DNA of 14,644 nucleotides, taken from Flavobacteriaceae bacterium (GTDB lineage Bacteria > Bacteroidota > Bacteroidia > Flavobacteriales > Flavobacteriaceae). Both the position numbers and the translations under genes were made by a program. The stretch lies in assembly GCA_021151665.1 (NCBI GenBank), contig JAGKWW010000058.1, positions 1 to 14,644 of the forward strand. Reading direction: 5' to 3'. The notes under the pieces were generated by a model that worked only from the letters and a program-made list of their open reading frames with translations, did no database searches and was not told the DNA's origin. Shown here in pieces: positions 11,632 to 14,644 of the stretch (positions are counted from its first letter, which is position 1; each line of letters opens with the position of its first letter).

Positions 11632-13284
11632 ATGCTGCAATCCCTTTATATTAAAAATTTCGCCCTTATCGAGCATCTTCAAATCGATTTTTCGGGCAGC
11701 TTTTCTGTAATAACCGGCGAAACCGGGGCGGGTAAATCGATACTCCTTGGTGCGCTTGGCCTTTTACTGGGCAACCGGGCCGATCTTTCCTCTTTAAAAG
11801 ACAAAGAACAAAAGTGTGTGGTAGAGGCGCATTTTGGCGTAAGCGATTATGGCTTGGCGCCACTGTTCGAATCGCTTGGGATGGATTATGAAGAGGTTAC
11901 CATTATAAGGCGCGAGATATTACCGTCTGGCAAGTCGCGTGCGTTTGTAAACGACAGCCCGGTGAACCTTTCCGAATTGCAGGAACTGGGTGCACAGCTT
12001 ATTGATATCCATAGCCAGCACCAAACCCGCGAGCTTAGTGATGAGCACTACCAATTGCAAATACTTGATGCTGTGGCGGGCACTTCGGCGGACATTTCGA
12101 AGTATAAAACAAACCTCTCGGCACTAAAAGCTGCGCGAGATAAGGTCCGTTCGCTTAAAGATCAAAAGGCAGCTATTGCAAAAGAACACGACTACAATAT
12201 GCATTTGCTCGCTGAGTTACAAACGGCAAAGCTGAAAGCAGGGGAACAGCAGGAACTCGAGGCTGAGCTTGAAGTTTTGGGCAACGTAGAGGCTATCAAA
12301 GAAGCGTTGGGACGTGCAATTGCGATAGGCACAGACGAGCAGGCAGGGGCGCGGCAAAACTTAAATGAAATGCGCGCTGCAATGCAGAAGATTAGTGGGA
12401 TGTCGGCAGAATATAATGAATTTTTCCAAAGACTGTCGAGCCTGTTAATTGAGTTTGACGATTTTACCGATGCGCTTTCAAATAATTTTGAGGCATTGAC
12501 CGATGACCCGCAGCGCCTGGAGATGGTCAGCCAGAAGTTGCAGGCTATCTACTCCCTGCAGAAAAAGCATTCGGTTGGCTCAGTTGAAGAGCTTATCGCT
12601 ATACAACAGGAACTGGAAGGAAAATCAGCAGCAGCAGAGGGTATTGATGAAGCGATTATTCTTGCAGAAAAAGAATTTACTTCCGCTACAGATAAGATTG
12701 ATGAAATTGCTTTAGGCATCCATAAAAAAAGAGAAGATGCCATACCGGTTTTAACCGAAAAAATTTCAGCGATACTGGCACAGCTGGGTATGCCAAATGC
12801 GCGCTTCCAGTTCAACCTTTCCTATACAGATACATATTATACATCAGGGAAAGATGCCCTTAACCTGTTATTCTCTGCTAATAAGGGAACAGACTACGGC
12901 CCGTTAAAAAAGGTAGCGTCAGGTGGTGAGATGTCGCGTATCATGCTGGCCGTAAAGGCCGTTTTGGCGCAGTACAGCAAATTGCCGACCATTATATTTG
13001 ATGAAATAGATACCGGCGTATCCGGTGAAATAGCCAATAAAATGGCCGGTATCATGAAGGATATGAGCGGAAAGATGCAGGTTTTTGCCATTACCCACCT
13101 GCCACAGATCGCATCCAAAGGGGAGGCGCATTACAAAGTATATAAGTTTGCCCAGGGCGATACGACCGTATCAGAACTGAAGCTGCTCTCGGACGACGAG
13201 CGCGTGCGCGAAATTGCGGAAATGCTATCCGGGAAAGACATTAGCGACTCGGCCCTTAATCACGCGCGGGCGTTGCTTAACTAA
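11632..13284 (+). CDS. recN: DNA repair protein RecN
   Basis: The 550-residue product is RecN, an SMC-like ATPase that acts early in double-strand break repair with RecA. The N-terminal half-site opens MLQSLYIKNFALIEHLQIDF and carries the Walker A motif GETGAGKS (29-36), then the RecN-typical DIHSQHQ stretch near 125. The middle (about 150-370) is rich in Lys, Glu, Ala and Leu and should form the coiled coil. The C-terminal half has the ABC signature SGGEMSR (430-436), Walker B IIFDEID with Asp457 and Glu458, and a closing AITHLPQIAS segment. The length is typical (E. coli 553). It starts 32 nt after porD. No terminator is visible between recN and fabV. Confidence 0.97.
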   Translation: MLQSLYIKNFALIEHLQIDFSGSFSVITGETGAGKSILLGALGLLLGNRADLSSLKDKEQKCVVEAHFGVSDYGLAPLFESLGMDYEEVTIIRREILPSGKSRAFVNDSPVNLSELQELGAQLIDIHSQHQTRELSDEHYQLQILDAVAGTSADISKYKTNLSALKAARDKVRSLKDQKAAIAKEHDYNMHLLAELQTAKLKAGEQQELEAELEVLGNVEAIKEALGRAIAIGTDEQAGARQNLNEMRAAMQKISGMSAEYNEFFQRLSSLLIEFDDFTDALSNNFEALTDDPQRLEMVSQKLQAIYSLQKKHSVGSVEELIAIQQELEGKSAAAEGIDEAIILAEKEFTSATDKIDEIALGIHKKREDAIPVLTEKISAILAQLGMPNARFQFNLSYTDTYYTSGKDALNLLFSANKGTDYGPLKKVASGGEMSRIMLAVKAVLAQYSKLPTIIFDEIDTGVSGEIANKMAGIMKDMSGKMQVFAITHLPQIASKGEAHYKVYKFAQGDTTVSELKLLSDDERVREIAEMLSGKDISDSALNHARALLN

Positions 13285-13302
13285 AAAAACGGACTATATT
13301 TG
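13273..13302 (+). promoter_or_regulatory. Promoter of fabV
   Basis: TTG at 13273-13275, inside the last codons of recN, is followed after 19 bases by TATATTTG at 13295-13302. This places transcription start about 30 nt before the fabV ATG at 13340. Confidence 0.8.
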
Positions 13303-13339
13303 CTTTAACAGATAAAACAAGCTACTACAACCTTATATT

Positions 13340-14530
13340 ATGATCATAGAACCAAGAATGCGTGGCTTTATATGCCTTACTGCCCATCCTGATGGTGCGG
13401 CGCAAAGTGTTAAGAACCAGATTGCTTACGTAAAATCAAAAGGCCATATCAACGGCGCTAAAAAAGTACTTGTAATTGGTGCGTCTACAGGTTTCGGCCT
13501 CTCATCTCGCATTACCAGCGCTTTTGCATGTGATGCTGCAACAATAGGGGTTTTCTTTGAGAAACCGCCAGTTGAAGGCAAAACGGCATCACCGGGATGG
13601 TATAATTCTGCCGCTTTTGAAGCCGAAGCACATAAAGCCGGACTATACGCTAAAAGTATTAACGGCGATGCTTTCTCTAAAGAAATAAAACAACAGACAA
13701 TAGATTTAATAAAGGCCGACCTAGGACAGGTTGATCTCGTGGTATACAGCCTTGCCTCGCCGGTGCGCCAACATCCGGAAACGGGCGTGCTGCATCGTTC
13801 CGTCCTTAAGCCTATAGGTGACACTTACACTAATAAAACGGTTGACTTTCACAGTGGTAAAGTATCTGAAGTAAGCATCCAGCCTGCACAGGATGGCGAC
13901 ATAGAAAATACCGTTGCTGTTATGGGTGGCGAAGACTGGGCGATGTGGATCGATGCCCTTAAGGCAGAAAATCTACTTGCACCGGGAGCGCTTACGCTGG
14001 CTTACTCCTATATTGGCCCGGCGCTTACCGAGCCTGTATACCGTAAAGGTACAATCGGCCGTGCGAAAGACCACCTTGAGGCGACTGCGTTCGAAATTTC
14101 AGATAAACTGAAAGATATCAACGGGCATGCTTATGTATCGGTTAATAAGGCGCTGGTAACGCAGGCAAGCTCTGCGATACCGGTTATACCGCTTTACATT
14201 TCGCTGCTTTACAAGATCATGAAAGAAAAAGGAATTCACGAAGGTACGATAGAGCAGATGTACCGCCTCTATAACGACAGGCTTTATGCCGGTGCCGCTG
14301 TACCGGTAGATGATAAAGGCCGCATTCGCATCGATGACTGGGAAATGCGTGATGACGTACAAGCGGAGGTGGCATCACTTTGGGAAAAGGCTACAAGTGA
14401 AAACCTTACAGAGATAGGGGACCTGCAGGGGTATCGTGACGATTTTTACAATCTTTTCGGATTTGGGTTCGAAGGAGTAGATTACAATGCCGAAGCAAAT
14501 GAAATGGTAAAGGTAGATAGTATAAAATAG
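13340..14530 (+). CDS. fabV: Trans-2-enoyl-ACP/CoA reductase FabV (TER family)
   Basis: This 396-residue enzyme reduces the trans-2 double bond of enoyl-ACP or enoyl-CoA with NADH, the last step of fatty-acid elongation. It is a large member of the short-chain dehydrogenase superfamily; FabV enzymes are known for resisting triclosan. Diagnostic features are the start MIIEPRMRGFICLTAHP, the dinucleotide-binding loop VIGASTGFG (45-53), and VYSLASPVR around 135-143. The active-site pair Tyr234-x8-Lys243 (YRKGTIGRAK) matches the Tyr235/Lys244 arrangement described for Burkholderia FabV. The C-terminus contains FGFGFEGVDYNAE, as in the family. The length matches (about 395-400). It has its own promoter and strong terminator, so it is monocistronic apart from possible readthrough from recN. 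Whether ACP or CoA is the physiological substrate cannot be decided from sequence. Confidence 0.96.
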   Translation: MIIEPRMRGFICLTAHPDGAAQSVKNQIAYVKSKGHINGAKKVLVIGASTGFGLSSRITSAFACDAATIGVFFEKPPVEGKTASPGWYNSAAFEAEAHKAGLYAKSINGDAFSKEIKQQTIDLIKADLGQVDLVVYSLASPVRQHPETGVLHRSVLKPIGDTYTNKTVDFHSGKVSEVSIQPAQDGDIENTVAVMGGEDWAMWIDALKAENLLAPGALTLAYSYIGPALTEPVYRKGTIGRAKDHLEATAFEISDKLKDINGHAYVSVNKALVTQASSAIPVIPLYISLLYKIMKEKGIHEGTIEQMYRLYNDRLYAGAAVPVDDKGRIRIDDWEMRDDVQAEVASLWEKATSENLTEIGDLQGYRDDFYNLFGFGFEGVDYNAEANEMVKVDSIK

Positions 14531-14550
14531 GATATTTTTTACAGACTATT

Positions 14551-14579
14551 AAAAAAGAGGCCGCAAGGCCTCTTTTTTT
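14551..14579 (+). terminator. Rho-independent terminator after fabV
   Basis: A perfect 12-bp stem pairs AAAAAAGAGGCC (14551-14562) with GGCCTCTTTTTT (14567-14578) around a GCAA tetraloop, and seven T's run from 14573 to 14579. The A-tract on the 5' side would let it work on the opposite strand too. The remaining 14580-14644 holds no gene; a weak 6-bp hairpin (CTTTAG 14602-14607 with CTAAAG 14616-14621) is the only structure seen. Confidence 0.95.
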
Positions 14580-14644
14580 GTGTCAAAAATGCACACGTCG
14601 TCTTTAGTTTTTTCTCTAAAGTTTTATGTCAATTTGTTATAAAT

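Noticed and set aside
14602..14621. CTTTAG/CTAAAG hairpin after the fabV terminator
   Set aside because: Only 6 A/T-rich pairs with an 8-nt loop; too weak, and a perfect terminator already precedes it.

Overview
The window is chromosomal DNA from a member of the Bacteroidota, most likely family Flavobacteriaceae and Flavobacterium or a close relative. The evidence is threefold. The promoters fit the phylum pattern TTG-N(18-20)-TAnnTTTG. The start codons almost all lack a Shine-Dalgarno sequence. The gene set is typical of flavobacteria: a PorD/DUF4835 type IX secretion protein, a flavobacterial-type omega subunit, DUF6495, DUF6913, and a TM1410-type lipoprotein. By eye the base composition is more GC-rich than a typical Flavobacterium. 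No mobile element, phage gene, CRISPR array, tRNA or rRNA was seen, so this is mostly conserved housekeeping sequence.

Layout. (1) 29-1242, plus strand: rpsF-rpsR-rplI ribosomal protein operon with a clear promoter and a strong terminator. (2) 1314-1781, plus: a DUF6495 protein. (3) 1856-2827, minus: a secreted TM1410/MJ1477-type putative glycoside hydrolase lipoprotein, convergent with (2) across an octamer repeat array. (4) 2941-4938, plus: NAD-dependent DNA ligase ligA. (5) 5025-6714, minus: a two-gene operon encoding the two halves of a 5'-nucleotidase as separate exported proteins, convergent with ligA across a palindromic heptamer repeat. (6) 6766-8186, plus: DUF6913 gene and dapA, with promoter and terminator. 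(7) 8340-13284, plus: tight cluster bamD-rpoZ-coaBC-porD-recN, joining outer-membrane assembly, transcription, CoA synthesis, type IX secretion and DNA repair. (8) 13340-14530, plus: fabV/ter enoyl reductase with its own promoter and a perfect 12-bp terminator stem.

Points worth a second look: the only full Shine-Dalgarno sequence in the window precedes rplI, directly behind the genes for bS6 and bS18, two proteins reported to help hide the anti-Shine-Dalgarno in Bacteroidota ribosomes. Both convergent gene junctions carry degenerate short-period repeats that abut or contain the stop codons. The TM1410-type protein appears circularly permuted. The 5'-nucleotidase is split, in inverted order, with twin-arginine motifs on both halves. 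CoaBC has Asp and Ser where E. coli has the decarboxylase residues Asn125 and Cys158. Three genes (5'-nucleotidase C-terminal half, DUF6913 gene, rpoZ) are given later ATG starts than the longest open frame would suggest.
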